Source of the DNA: Drosophila pseudoobscura
Taxonomy: Eukaryota > Arthropoda > Insecta > Diptera > Drosophilidae
Assembly (NCBI RefSeq): GCF_009870125.1
Contig: NC_046679.1
Location: forward strand, 9,114,001-9,178,000
Length of the DNA: 64,000 nt
Direction: 5' to 3'
Both the position numbers and the translations under genes were made by a program. Below, in pieces: positions 44,814 to 58,500 of this stretch; the stretch's first letter is position 1, and each line of letters starts with the position of its first letter. Below the pieces are notes generated by a model. It worked only from the letters and a program-made list of their open reading frames with translations. It was not told where the DNA came from and searched no databases.

Positions 44814-46559
44814 TGGTCGGTTGGTCTGTTGGTCTGTTGGTCGTAGTGGAAATTCCGACTGCGGATGCAGAAAATCAAACAGCTCGCCGCGGCGTATGGC
44901 GTCTAAATGACTGGGGTGCCCATGAGCCGCTCCGTGTGACCTCTAATGCCGGGTGGAATGGAATCCGGTAGCGAGTGGGCGGGGCCAGGTGGCGGCCATT
45001 GGGCGGCCGCCGCAACCAGCCGCTGCCAGCCATGCCATCCACGCCCCACATATCGATCAAACTTCAAATTCGAATTAACAGAAACACTTTAAAGTGTGTG
45101 CCGCCGCGTTTTCAAATGCAAATGCAAATGCAAGTGCAAAATGCCGCTTGCAGAAGGGAAAAGTTTCTGTTGGCTCCCGTGCGAGCCCCGCTCGACTTTA
45201 ATTGCACACGAAGTGAGCGAAATGTAATTTCCGTTTTGCTGCTGCAAGTTTTCTGCAAGTTCATAAGTCAACATCAGCGTTCGACCGGATGGGAGGGTAG
45301 GCGGTAGTGCTACTGAGAGATTCCTGTAAATAATGAGGATGGCCAATGGCCCCGTACGTACATCATGGCGTATGCTTAATGTTCGGCTTTGATCGAATGG
45401 CGGCCTCATAACTGACAGTTTAAGTGCCCCATTTTGCTGTGCATTAACTTAAATTTATGGCTTCACACTCTCCTCGCAATCGTAATCTCGATCTCAGCTC
45501 GGATCCCAATCCAAATCCAAATCCCAGTCGCCTGCCGCATCGCCTGGCTGCTCTCACTCGAAAGTCAAGCGCTTTGAGTGACTGACTGACATGTGTCAAG
45601 TAAGAGCAGCAAACAGCAACTCGTTGCAGTTGCAATTCCAGTTGCAGTTGCAGCTGCAGCTGCGAAAAGCCCCCGCAGCAACAAAGCCAAAACCAGTACC
45701 AGTGGCAGTACCAGTGGCAGTGGCAGTGGCAGTAGCAGGCTATGAGTGCAGCACAGTTAAAATGCTACGCAATTACTGCAAGTACTGCACATGGATAGAG
45801 GCAGGAACACTTGCCCCAGATGCCACTCGAACCGACCCGAAGGATGCCCTGCCTCGGTCCTTGAAGATTTGCTCTTTCCACTGAAGGATTTGAAATAATT
45901 TGGTAGGCATGCCCTCAGAAGTAGCTTATCCTGCATGGGAAACTAAACTAAAGTGTTTTCCCCAACCAACGAGCGGTTAGATTTTGGACACCTTCATACG
46001 AAAACCATTGGGTAATGCTGCTAATATAGTCACCCTGCTATATGTACGATCCTATGTATACCCCATTTTTGTGTGGTGGCCTGCTTGCTGCTGTTCATGA
46101 TGATGATGATGATGAGTTGGATGGGGACGGACCGTTCGTTGTGTAACTTTGATGTGAACTCCACTTTTAAATATCAGCGTCACATCAAAAACAAGGGCTT
46201 GGCAACCCGCTGCTTTGGATTGGGAACTCTCTGGGGCCCTCGGGGCAAATGCATTGCCCTCATTTTCCAGAGGCAACCGCAACTGTTGCGGGCTTCCTTC
46301 TGTGGCGGTTGAAATCTGTGCTGGGATGGAATGGAATGGTTCTTTTCGAATGAGGACGGGCTCTGTTGTTAATGAATTTGCACAAGCTGTTTGCCCTCAG
46401 CTTAAACCTTACTCTTCCCCCTTACCCCTGGTGCTTACACGCACATTTGATCCATCAATTTAATATATAGAAATATAATTTAACAATAACGCAGATTATT
46501 TTACATAGTTTACTTTGCCGGGGGAATAGGCTGCTGGGACTGCTGGTTGGTGGAGACTC
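44814..46559. other. Region between the two dynein genes
   Basis: 1.75 kb that must contain the promoter of the first dynein and the 3' flank of the second. It holds a CCAATC/CAAATC tract near 45507-45525, CAGTTG/CAGCTG repeats at about 45625-45665, CAGTGG-type repeats at 45692-45740, and (ATG)n at 46098-46114. ATTAAA on the minus strand (46464-46459) could be the poly(A) signal of the second dynein. No further gene is recognised. Confidence 0.55.
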
Positions 46560-49500
46560 TTACGTCTGCAGCAGGAGACAAACGCCGGCCAGGGTCCATT
46601 TGCTGGCTTTCTCCTTGCTCTTCAGATTAAATGTCCAAACGAAAGTGGGTCCTCGGAGTCTGCAAAGAGCAAGAATATAAGGATGTAGGGATGTGCATAA
46701 ATAGTGTGACAGTCCAAGTCAAACATTGAAAAGAAAACGAAGGAAGCCAAATGGAATCGATGGGGACAGAATGGCAGCGGCCAGGCCAGGCCAGGCCAGA
46801 AGAAAGCCGCAAGAAAAATAAACCTCAAATTGATTTTAAAAGGAATTGCTCGATGGCCTCGGCACCCGGCACCCGGACCCAGCCCTGGACCCGGCATACT
46901 TCAAATTAAGTAAATCGCACAAAAGCCGGGCAGCAAGCGGACATCAGACAGCAGACAGCGGACATCGGACATCGGACATGGGGACGGCGCTGAGCCATGA
47001 AAAATGAAACTGTAAAATGCTTTTACTATGCTTTTCCCCTGCAAGTGGCAGTCGTGCTGCTGCTGCCGCTGCCGCTGCCGCTTTTTGAATTTATGCCAAG
47101 CGTCGATCTTGGCTGCCTCGCTGGGCGCACAACTTGTAGTACTTTATGGATAAACCCTTTAGCCCTGACTGCCAGGACTCCCGACTCCCGTCTCCCGACT
47201 GCCTGCCTGGATATACTCGTGCTCGATAGCTGCTGATGAGTTTCATTATGTGCGAACAAATCATCACATGGCTGCCAGCGGAGACCACGGCGAGGCTGGG
47301 CACCAGACTGCATGGCGTCGTTCTCGTTTAAAAGCAATCTCTTGCATTTGTTAAGGACTCGCGATTCAATGAATGAGTGTGTGTGTATGAGAAAAGTCAA
47401 CACTATTTCATTACGAACGAAGGCCATTTCCATTTGGGCAAAATTTATGAGACCATTGGGCTGCAGTATCTATTTAAAACATGAAAGGAATGATGGCAAA
47501 ACGGCTTTTGATACCCTTAAAGGTCAATCGTTCTTATCTGATAGAGTGCTTAGATATTAGCAGTTTACATCAATTTTATGGATAGTATTTTATGGATATA
47601 CAAATCAACGATCCTATTCCGATTTGGAACGTACTTGTGAGCAGATTAAACCTAGATGGGATGGACTAGGCTTCTTTTAAAGGGTATAACAAGGGACACT
47701 CCCCCCGGTCAAATCACTCAATGAAAGGCCCAATGCCCGTGCCCAGACTGAAGAACAAATCGATCAGCGTGCAAATAGAAAAGGAGACAAACCCCCCGCC
47801 GTTTCCATCTGTACAATCTGGACAAAAAGCTAAATAGAAAATAGAGCGTTTGACAGTGTAAACAATGTTAGTAGCCAGTCGTCCCAGCCGTAAGTCCCCG
47901 CCGATTTCCCCCACTGCCAAGAGTTGAAACAAAAAGAAAAAAAAAAATGATGATGATGGCTAGAAAGGAAAAACCAAACGAAGGCAATGCCAGATCCAGT
48001 GCCAACAACTGGTCTGGACTGGACGGGACTGTTAGTGGCATTGTGTGCAGTCCAACGACAACATTCAATAAACAATTCACAATTGATTGACACACGGACA
48101 GGCGGCCCTGCTGACGATTGACGATTGACCGGAGAAGCAGAGAGCCCCCCTAACCAGAGAGCGGAGCGGAGCGAGGACGACGAACGCAGACACTGCGAAA
48201 ATGGCCATGAATGAGCAACCATGACGACAAGTCAGCGGAAGGATGATAGTTCGAGTGGATGAGGAAATTGAAAGCGAATGCTGACAACAACAAAGCTCTA
48301 CTCTCGAACAAAAAAGAATACCCCAGATTCCCCTGTAATCCCCCGTCCCCCGAAAAAAACCCAGCGACAAATATAACGAGAGTCCGGCAGCAGAAACACA
48401 CAAAAACAATGGAGGCAAATTTCTATGCGGACATCCGGCGGCGATTAGAGATGGACACTGAGCAGTGAATAGAGGAGTGGGAGTGGGCCGGGCCCATCGT
48501 TTGTGGTTAGAGGTAGGGGGACATACCGAATTTTATAGACTGGACATTCGTATATATTCTTCGTTTCCTGCTTGTCCTGGGTGACAGCCTTGATGTAGAT
48601 GACGGGCATGGCCGGGAACAGTTCCTTGTTGAAGGCATCGGTGATGGTGCCCATTTTCATGTCCCATCGAGCACCCTCCATAAACAGGCCATTCACATAG
48701 GCACCTTCGCGTGGAGCAGAGCTGTGGAGAGGCACTCAAACCCTTGCTCGATCAGTGGATCAGGTAGATTCGCTTACGTGAACTCCTCCTTAAACTTCTT
48801 CGTCACATCACAATTGAGGCACATGCGATCGAGGGGCCACTCGTTCTTGCGCGCCGTCTGCTGCATAATGGCGGTCAGCAGTGACTGGGGATTGAAGAAG
48901 CCCGCCAGCCAAATGGACGAGGGCAGCCGGAAGTCGGCCACCCAGCCCTCCAGCTCGCGTAGACGCAACATGAGATCGCTGAACCAGGACTGAAGACCCA
49001 GCAAGCTGGGATAGGCCAGCTTGGTCCACTGCTCGGGCACCTGATCCATGTATAGGCACAGCATGAGGTCCTCCATAAGCGACGAGATCGTCAGCTCGCC
49101 CTTGAGGCCCAGATCGATCTCGTTGAGGGATCGCCGGAGTTCGGCCATCAGCATGTTCATGCGTTCGCACTCCTGGAAGGCCACAATTATGTACGGATTG
49201 CGGTCCTCCACGCGACCCATGAGCTCCAGGATATTGAACGGTGTGGGTATCTTGTCCAGCAGATCCTCAATGATGCCCTTGGTGATGTCCTCCTGGGAGA
49301 CGGACTCGCCGCCACCGCTTCCGCCGCTGGACATGCGCGGCTGCAGCTCGAACACAATGCGGAAGAGACGTTCCGAGACGGTGGTGAGGAATCCAATCTC
49401 GGCATTCGAGTGCAGGCCATACAAAGAGGGACTCTCCGATGGCAGATTGTCATCGATGTACTGATGATAGCCGGCATACTTGAGAATGCCCGGTGCCGGG

Positions 49501-52500
49501 AAGCCCGGACAGTACTCCAGCTCGCCGTCGATCAGCTCCGGCTGCATGAACTCCTCCAGATAGGTGCGGCACAGGCGTCTGTCCCAGTCGTCTGTGATGT
49601 GGCCACCGTACATGATCTCGCCGAACAGGTAGCGCAGATCCTCCCACGGCACACGGGTGTTGGCCTCCAAATAATTGTACAGCACATACACGGAGATGGT
49701 CAGGTCTCCCACGTTGAAGGGATAGCTACGGTTCCAGCCCTGCGGCCCGAACTTGCGGCGCTCGGCGACGACGGCATGGAAGTAGCACAGCGAGAAGAGA
49801 ACGGCCTTGAACTCTGTTTCCTTGGAGCACATCTCCAGGGTTTCATCGCTGAAGTTGTCCAGGGCCTTGTGGATATTGGCCATCATCCCCGTGGGCGGTT
49901 CATTGGTTATCTTTATGGCCGACTCTAGGATGCCCTGTGGTAGAATGTGCATCAGTGGATCGCCAGCGGGCTCGGCGCTTAGGAAGAGTCGGTAGTTCTC
50001 GTGGGCATTGTTCAGCGAGGACTCCATTTTCTTCTCCAGGCTGGGCAGCCAGCGGGCCACCAAATGAATGTTCTGCAAGATGACCCAGTGGCCGTTCTGC
50101 GAGGCCGTCTCAATGGCATTCTCGGCCACGATCTCCTGACCCTGGCCGAGCGAAACGCTGTGGAAATTCTCGTGATCGAAGCTGAAACCAAGAGTTTTCC
50201 CAAGTTTCTCCACATCCTTCAGTGGATCCACGCCTGGCGAGAGTACAAAGAACATGTGCGTCTCGGGGCTGGACTCCTCAAAGGTCCTGGCAAACTCCAC
50301 GGATCGCGCATCTATGTATTTGGAGCCGAGCTTCTCGTCGATAAACGTTTGCATCGCATAGGACATGCGATCAGGACGAATGCAGCGCATAATACACAAT
50401 CTCTGAATGGCCGATTTTCCCTTCCATTCGCCGGGGAACTTTTCGTTCTCAGGACTCTCCGAGTCGACAAACTTCTTCCAGCGCTTGTGGGAGCCCTCAA
50501 TATCCTTCTCCAGACCCTTGAACGCTGGCAGATTGTTCAACGCCCGTATGCCGCCCCAGCCGAGATTCGTCATCCAGGGAAAGTTGGATGTTTGATTGGG
50601 CATGTACGGGAATCGCAGCAGAAAGTCCAGCTCAATGGGCTCCACCTCGCCGGCCGTCACTAGGATCTGGATGCACATTTGGGTGAGGAATATGAGCTTG
50701 TCCTGCTCGAACAGGCCTCGGGATGTGTACACGTAGGTGCAGTAGGTTATCGAGTCGATAAGGTTCTCCACTCGATCCTTGAGCTTTTCGGCGGGCGTGG
50801 CCTTCAGCATGGCATTGTTGAAGACCACGGTGAAGGCCTTCAGGGAGAACTGGTAGATGGGATTGATCTTGAACAGGTCATTCAGAATGAAGTAGATGAT
50901 GGAGGCACGCTCCGCAGCCGGGCGATATGCCTCACGAGCCGAATCGATCTGGACACCAGTGATCTTTGCTTCGGCCACCTTGATCTCGATTTCGTCGGCC
51001 GTCTTTTTGGTCTTCTCCAGATTCATCACCAAAGTCACATCCTCCAGCACATTATCGCCAGCGGATGACAGGCGGGCCAGGAGATCATCTTCGAGGAACT
51101 TCAGTGTGATCTTAAAGTGATTCTGTTGCTGGGTGAGTCGTGTGCGCATGGACTCCAGATCGGGGCGTTCCACCTTCACGACTTCCGCCAACAGCTGATC
51201 CTCGAGTCCGTCGCGGGTCACCGTGAAGTTGATCAGTGTCGTCTGAGCCTGCATTTCAGGCTTGTAATGGGGATTGGCCAGCTTTGTGTGCAGAATCAGT
51301 CGGAACTTTGGATTGAAGTCGATCTCACGATCACCGATCTTCAGAATGGTGCCCTTTTTAATCAGCTGTCGTCCCAGAAGCGGATTGAGCACGGGATCCA
51401 CATTCTCGCCAATGTTCTCTATCAGAAGAACACTGCCATTGCTAACAGCCTTCTCCACCTGATCGAGATATCCCCGCTGTGTGAGTCGCAGGACGACTAG
51501 ACCAGCACCGTACTTGGACTTCACCCATTTGATGCCCTGACTGTGGATCAGAGTTTTATGAGGTGAAAAATGTTCCTTAGGGGTAGTCTGCTACTTACAG
51601 CTGCGGATCGATCATGAGCGGATAGCGCTCCGATTGCACAAGGATTGCGGCGTTTTCGGCCGACATGCGATCGCTTGGCAGTCCCTGATTGTTCCATTCG
51701 GCAATTTGGGCATCATCGCAGATCATGTCAAAGGGATCGACACCGTCCGTCGATGGAATGGGTGGCTCACTGTTCTTGAAGGCTGGCGCCCACATCTTCT
51801 CCTGGAGCTCGGTGCGATAGGCGCGGGTGAAGCAACCCACATACGAAATGAAGCACGAAATTATCAGAATATCTCCAGGAAGTTGTCGGATGCCAGATGT
51901 CAAGCTATTTGCGGCGGAAAGATCATTAAATGAAATCGATTAAATGTAATTTTTGTTGCTGCAATTGGTGTTACCTCTTGACGGACTCTGTCCAGCGGAC
52001 CTTCTCATTGGCCAGGCCTCCAATCAAGCGATTGGCAATATCGATGGTAAAGGCCGTTTTGTCGGCCTCATCCTGGCACTTTTGCTTCTCGCCCAGGGCT
52101 TCGTCGTACTCCATTTGCAGGACATTCAGCTGCTCCTCCAATTCGGTGAGGCGTTTGTTCAGGGCCGTTAGCTTGTCGCGGGCATCCTGCAGCTCCTTCT
52201 CCGACTCCAACAAGGCCCGCTCCTTGGGCTCCACTATCAAGTACACGTCGTAGAAGCGATTTATGTTGATGACCCACGAACAGAGACCGGCGGCAGCCGA
52301 GGACTTGGATATGATCTTTTCTGGATTGAAATCTGGATCGTTAATGTATGGCTGCAGGGCCTTGATGACGTCCGGATGAATGTGCTTCTTGTCGTAGTTG
52401 ATGAGATTGTCGAGGAACTTGTCCACATTGCCCATGATGACACGGCACGCTTTCCAGCTGCGATCCTTGGGTATCTTGCCCTTGCTGGCGAAAAGCACCA

Positions 52501-55500
52501 AGACGGCGCCGCAGACACTCACCACAGCATCTGGGGGAGAGCCAAAGGACTTCAATTCCGTCAGATTGTTCTTGTTGAGGGTGTTGAGCGCCTCCTGGGC
52601 GGCAAGCAGGGCTGGCTGTGCCTTCAGGAAATCCTCTTCGCAGAGCTTGGCCTTGGCCGTGACATCCTCTTCGATTTGCCGCACATTCTTCTCCTCTTTG
52701 GTGGCGAACGCTCGCTCCTTGGACACCTTTTCGTTCTCTGTGCCGACCACTACAATCAGGTTGTCGGCGTCCTGGTTCTTGATCTTCAGCTCGACCTCCT
52801 GTACCTTGAGGACATCCTGCAGGGCATCCACTTCTTTGGTGCAACTTGCCAGCTTGATGAGGCCGTTTTCCAGACGAATGCGGCGATCCAGATTGGCCTT
52901 CACCTTCTCGTGCAGCAGCTTCGAGAAGAGAGCAATTAGCTCGAGGAAGGACTTGGGTGTCGTGTAGTTGTAGCGCTTGGCGTTGGCCAAATAAACCTGG
53001 GATATATCGTTGACCGTCTTGTGGACATAGGCCATAAACTTGGACACCGGAAAGGCGAGTTCCTTGGGCAGCACCGTTATCTCGGATAGGAACCGCAAGG
53101 ACACCGACTCGAGGGCCTGCTGCGGCCACTCGTGGAACCAATCAATGGTGGTGCAGTTCACCAGAGCTGGGAACTTTCGGGATCGCACTCGCAACGTGGC
53201 CCCCACAGGCGAGAAGCAGAGCACCACCTTCAACAGACTGCGAACCTTCTCGATGAAGTACTTCCAGCAGTTTTCTTTGCTGTCCACGATACCCAGCTGT
53301 TTCACCTCGTTGCGCACGGCATTCACAATGTTCTCCACCTCGTCGTCGGGGAAGAGCTCGTGAATGTCCCCGGATGCCAGCAGATCGTTGACCAGCACAA
53401 GGAACTGCTCGCGCGCCACCTCGGAGTCAGTCATCAGGAAGCAGCAGGCTGTGCTTTTGACGCCAGCTTTCGCATACAGACCTGCTATGTTCACCTTCAA
53501 GTCATTGACACTGTAGTCCTTTGTCAGTTGCACCTGAAACACGTCCAGCGATGAGATGAATGCCGCCAAACGAGTGAGGGATTGCTTGCCCGAACCGCCG
53601 ACGCCAATCAGCAGGGCATATCCTCTGGAGGACTCTACAATGCGACTTATGCGACACACGTGCGACATGGCATCGTCGAACAGCACCAGGTTCATGGCAC
53701 CCACATAGTCGTTATAGCGATCCTGGGCCTCCTCCAGCAGTGCCTTAAGCCTCTCCCAGCCCGGTATGGGCATGTACTTGATATCCGTCAATCCCTTGGC
53801 AAAGTGACAGTAAATTTGCGGCTGTGAATAAATCACCTCCTCACTAATTCCCTCGATGCCCTTACGCACGCAATCAGCGACGATCTTCTTGAAGTTTCCA
53901 ATGTCCGTGTAGTCCACCAGCTTATCGCCATAGACCCGATAGCATTCGTGCACCCACAGGCGGATCATGTAATTGAAATTTGGACAGGTCTCGTTGTTGG
54001 CATACAGAATACCCTGGAGGAAAGAACAGATATTAATATTAATTTAACAGCTGCAATTATATCCTTTTTAACGACTAAGGATGTCTATAAAATCATTCAA
54101 AACGAAATTGAATAAGAATGTAAATTTGAATGCATATTTGTCTTCGCGTGAAAGGAATTTCTTTCTATCAGAGACTATAAAATATCAAGATCCAATCTAT
54201 TTTGTTATTGGATTCTGCGGACCGACTCAGCTGACCAATTCATTGAAGAACAGAGAGCAAGCTTAGAGAGAACCCCACTCGCGCTCTCTGGTGCTTTTTA
54301 GTGCCTCATGCAACATGTTTTCCTGCAGTCTTCTATACAAAAACTCACCGTAAATATATTGGCTATATCCCGTAGATTGAAATTGTAATGGAACTTAATG
54401 GCGGTGGGAAGGAATGTGGCCGCCACCTTCTGATGCAGCGTAATGGCCGTTGTGACCATGCTCTCGCACAGTCGGACGACGGTCTTGTCGAACTTCTGGG
54501 CGGGGTTGTTTAAATGTTGAGAGAGTATCGAATTGAGGATGTGGAACAAGGCGTCCGGGCTGGGTGGACTGGGTGGCAGGAGGAGGAAAAATCAATCAAT
54601 TGAACAAATAATCTGAGTAATCTGTCTCGTGACTCACTTCACAGCAAAGGAACAGAAGTGTCGCTGCAGTCGTGGATCGATGGTGAAGGAACCCGCCGAG
54701 GGATTCATGCAAGCCACGAAATTACATTTGTGTATGTCCTTCAGAGTCATCTTCTGGCGATCGTACCAATGGTGATAGTCCATGAACTGCCGGATCAGCG
54801 TGTGCGGCTGGACGGTAAAGTACTTGTCCACCTCGGGCATGTTCATGTCATCGACAAAGTAGATCATACGCTTGTTGCCAATGGGACCATAGTTGCGTCC
54901 GGCCTTCTTCTCGAGCGGCTTCTCCAGGATGCGCTGCAGCATCTCCGAAGTGGTGTAAAAGTTGAATGGGACATTCGTCACCGCATATTTCTCGGTGGGC
55001 AAGGCATTCAGCTTGGCATTCATCAGGATGGTCTTCCCAGAGCCAGGCGGTCCGATCAGCATCAACGGGTGATCAGCCTCGATCAGGGTGTCCATGAAGA
55101 ATCGCAGACGTGTGGTCTCATTTGTGTTTACCAAATTGGATTGCAGCGGCATATCCATATCCAACTCGAACTCTGGCACCAGATTGGTCCACGGCAAGAA
55201 CTTCTTGGTCTCGTTGTCAATGTAGAACGAGAATATATTCCCCGATGACGGGAACTTGACGGCCTTGTACTCGTTGAGGAACCACTTGCTGAACTCGTTG
55301 CGCCAGTCGATGATCTGGTCCTGGAACAGCGAAGACCCAAAGCCCCACACGATGCTGAACACAAAGTAGATCTCGTACCAGTCCTTGGGGCAATCGTTGG
55401 GCACATTCTGTGGCGTCAGCATGCTGTCCAGCAGGAAGCAGGTCATCTGCAGCCGCGCAATATCCGAGATGGGTGTGATGGACTTGAGTCGATTCCGGAA

Positions 55501-58500
55501 GATGTCCAGCAGCGGCGGCACATACTTGTCGAACAGCACATTGAGTGTGGCCACCTCGCTGGCATTGGTGCGGGTTCCCAGCCACGACTGGATGAACGGT
55601 GTCCAGCCCAAGTCCTGCGGATTGATGTACAGAATGCCAGCCCTCGATACGGTGGCCGGCGTAGCGGTTCGCAGCGAAGCGATCTCGAAGAGCAGTCTCA
55701 TCTCCTTGGTCAAAGCAATGCGCTCGTTACTCGCCAGCGTGAGCACTTTATTGTCATCCATCACCGTATTGAGACTCTCGATCCACATGGGATCAATGTC
55801 TCCGTCGAGCACAATCCACTTGGGTCCCGTGCCTCCGAGATTGGCCTGGTCGCGCATCAGAATCGAGAACAGACCGTCCTTCCATTCGCGCGTGGCTGGA
55901 TTGACGATGCCGAACAGCTCGTCATTGGTCACCGCCTTGGGATTGAGGTCGTTGTAGTGGGGCTTTCGCTTCTGGTTCTGGTACGTTTTGTTCAGCGTTT
56001 TCCACACTTCAGATTTTCCCGTTCCGGCAAAGCCAATAATGAACACAGAGTGGCGCACGGCGAACAGCTCCTCCAGCTGAACGATCTTCAAGATGAATCC
56101 ATCCTCGGGCTGCAGTTTCAGGTCAAGGGCCGATCGCTTGATGACGGCCTCAAATTCCATGATACGCTTTCGCGGCACATCCAGGGCCGGAAACAGGTCA
56201 CCAATTAGACCCATGAATACGGGCACATCGTCGGTGACAATTTTCGGGATATTAAAATCACGCAGGGCTCGCATCAGCACCTGATCCTCCGGCCGCTGGC
56301 GATCGTCGCGCTAAAGGGGAGATACAGGGGAAAAGAAATCGATGTGACCCTTAATTAAAATCTTTGCCCAACTAATTGTGCGCGTGACTTTTGCAGCTCA
56401 TTAGCCCGGACTCACGTAGCCGTAGCCCTGCCGTAGCCTGTGCGTTTTGGGCATAGTTTTGGCAATTGCTGGCCAAAAAGTTTGCCGGGGCTAAAAACAC
56501 CAACAAGAGCGGAAGAATGAGGCGTGAGAGAGAGGGATAGGGAGGTCAGTCCCAGTCCGTTATATAAGGTCGAAGTTTTGCAAATCCTTTTGGCAATTAG
56601 ATACTTGTAGCAAATGAAGGAAAGGAGCCAAAGGAAAAGGCAAGCCAAGGCAAGGCAAGGCAAGGCAAGCCAAGGCGACGATGGCCGATGGGCGATAGTG
56701 ATAGCGACACCCACAAATATTGCACACAAGTATCTGTGGGAGGTACGTATCGTTGTTGTAGTCGTAGTCCGTGGTCCGTGGTTCTCGTAGCATTTCGCAG
56801 TGCAAATATCCCATTACTCGGATGAAACTTTTAATTAAAAAGTTGCCAATGACAAACGGGATGCGAGGTTTGCGGGTCGCATCGCTCGCTGAGAAATGCG
56901 CTACAGTCTTAATATTCGGCTCTCGGCCACCACTGAGCGGATGAACAGCGTCCTGACTGGCAGTCTGGCACGCACGTAATTGAGACAAACTTTGGGGAAC
57001 AGTAAAACATTCGTGCAGTGCCTCGAAGGAGCGAAGTGGAGGAGCGACTGCTGCCAATGGGAAAATTACGACATTTAAACCCGTACCCCTAACCCCTAAC
57101 CCATACCGGTACCCGTACCGTAGGTTAAATGTACGTGAAATATTAAGTTTAGTTGCATGAGAGCACACTAAATCTTATTGTAGGTCATTCTCCCACTTTA
57201 CTGGCGCAGCTAATTATGGCTCCCAGAATCGAGTGAGAGCGAGAGAAAGAGTGAACGAGTAAACGAGTGGGTTAGGTTTCGGGTTAGACGAGGACTCACC
57301 CGCAGGGCACCGGCAACGACCAGCACCGACTTGATGGCACGCAGACCCCAATCGTAATGGTCCTGTTTCGAGAGCAGCTCCTTGCACAGCGTATAGAGGG
57401 TGATAAATTTGCGTGCCAGCAGACGTGCCTCCTGGAAGCCCTCGGCCACCAACATGATTTCACTAATCAGTGCAAAATCGGGCACCACCATCGCACAGGG
57501 TCGATACAGTGCCTTCAGGTTCTCGGGCAGCTCCGCTCGACCCGCATATCCAGGATTCATGGTTATAAACACGCCCACGGTGTTACGCAGCGATATGTGC
57601 TCGCCGAGGAAGCTGAATGTCTGCTTCTTCGCCTTGATGGCATCCTGTATGCACTTGACCTGCACAGCCACCACGGAGAGTACTTCCACGGAGATGCGGT
57701 TGAACTCGTCGAAACAGCCCCAGGCGCCCGTCTGGGCCAGGCCCTTGTGGATGTTGCCAATCGATTTGTAGTCCATCTGTTCGGAGCAGTTGAAGACGTA
57801 CACCATCATGCCCAATGCTCGTCCCAGATCTTTGGTGGTTTCTGTTTTTCCCGTTCCAGCGGGCCCAGCCGGGGCGCCACCCATCACCAGATGCAGGGAT
57901 TGGGTCAGCGTGATGTAGCAGCGATCCGTGAGCGGTGTGATCACCAGACGCGGCGTGTTCCCGAGATATTCGTAGTCGTAGCGGAACTGTGCATCGCAGA
58001 TGTTGGCAAAGCAGTCGTCGATTTTGTTATCCCATCGATGACGCAGCTGGCTCTGCCACTGGAAGGCCGTCTGCACTTCGACCTTTTTGGCAATGATCGT
58101 GGACACCACATCACGACTGTGCACATCGATGGTGCACACTGTCATGACCTTTTGGCGCTCGGCAGCCGTGAGGTCGCCCAGCAGGAGCATAATCAGATTA
58201 TTCAGCTGATTCACCTGCTTCTTGTTGTAGTCCTTGAGGGCGTTTTCGTAGCGCTGCTGAACCTTGGCAAAGGCATCGTTTGTCTCCGTCGTCCACATAA
58301 TTTGTGTGCCGACCAGGGCCGGTTGGGCGGGCCACTCGAAGATCCAGACATGACGTGGCTTGTGGTCGTAGGTGGTGAGGGATCGTTTTAGCTGATCCCG
58401 CAGCGTGTCGCGCATTTTGTCGGTGACACGATTCAGCCATACCTCGACCTTGCCGCTGCAATCGCAGTTGTCCAGGAACGGCACGTACTCCTCCAGCTCC

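Noticed and set aside
45591..45884. Plus-strand ORF between the two dyneins
   Set aside because: It is made of CAGTTG and CAGTGG repeats, with no domain and no splice context.
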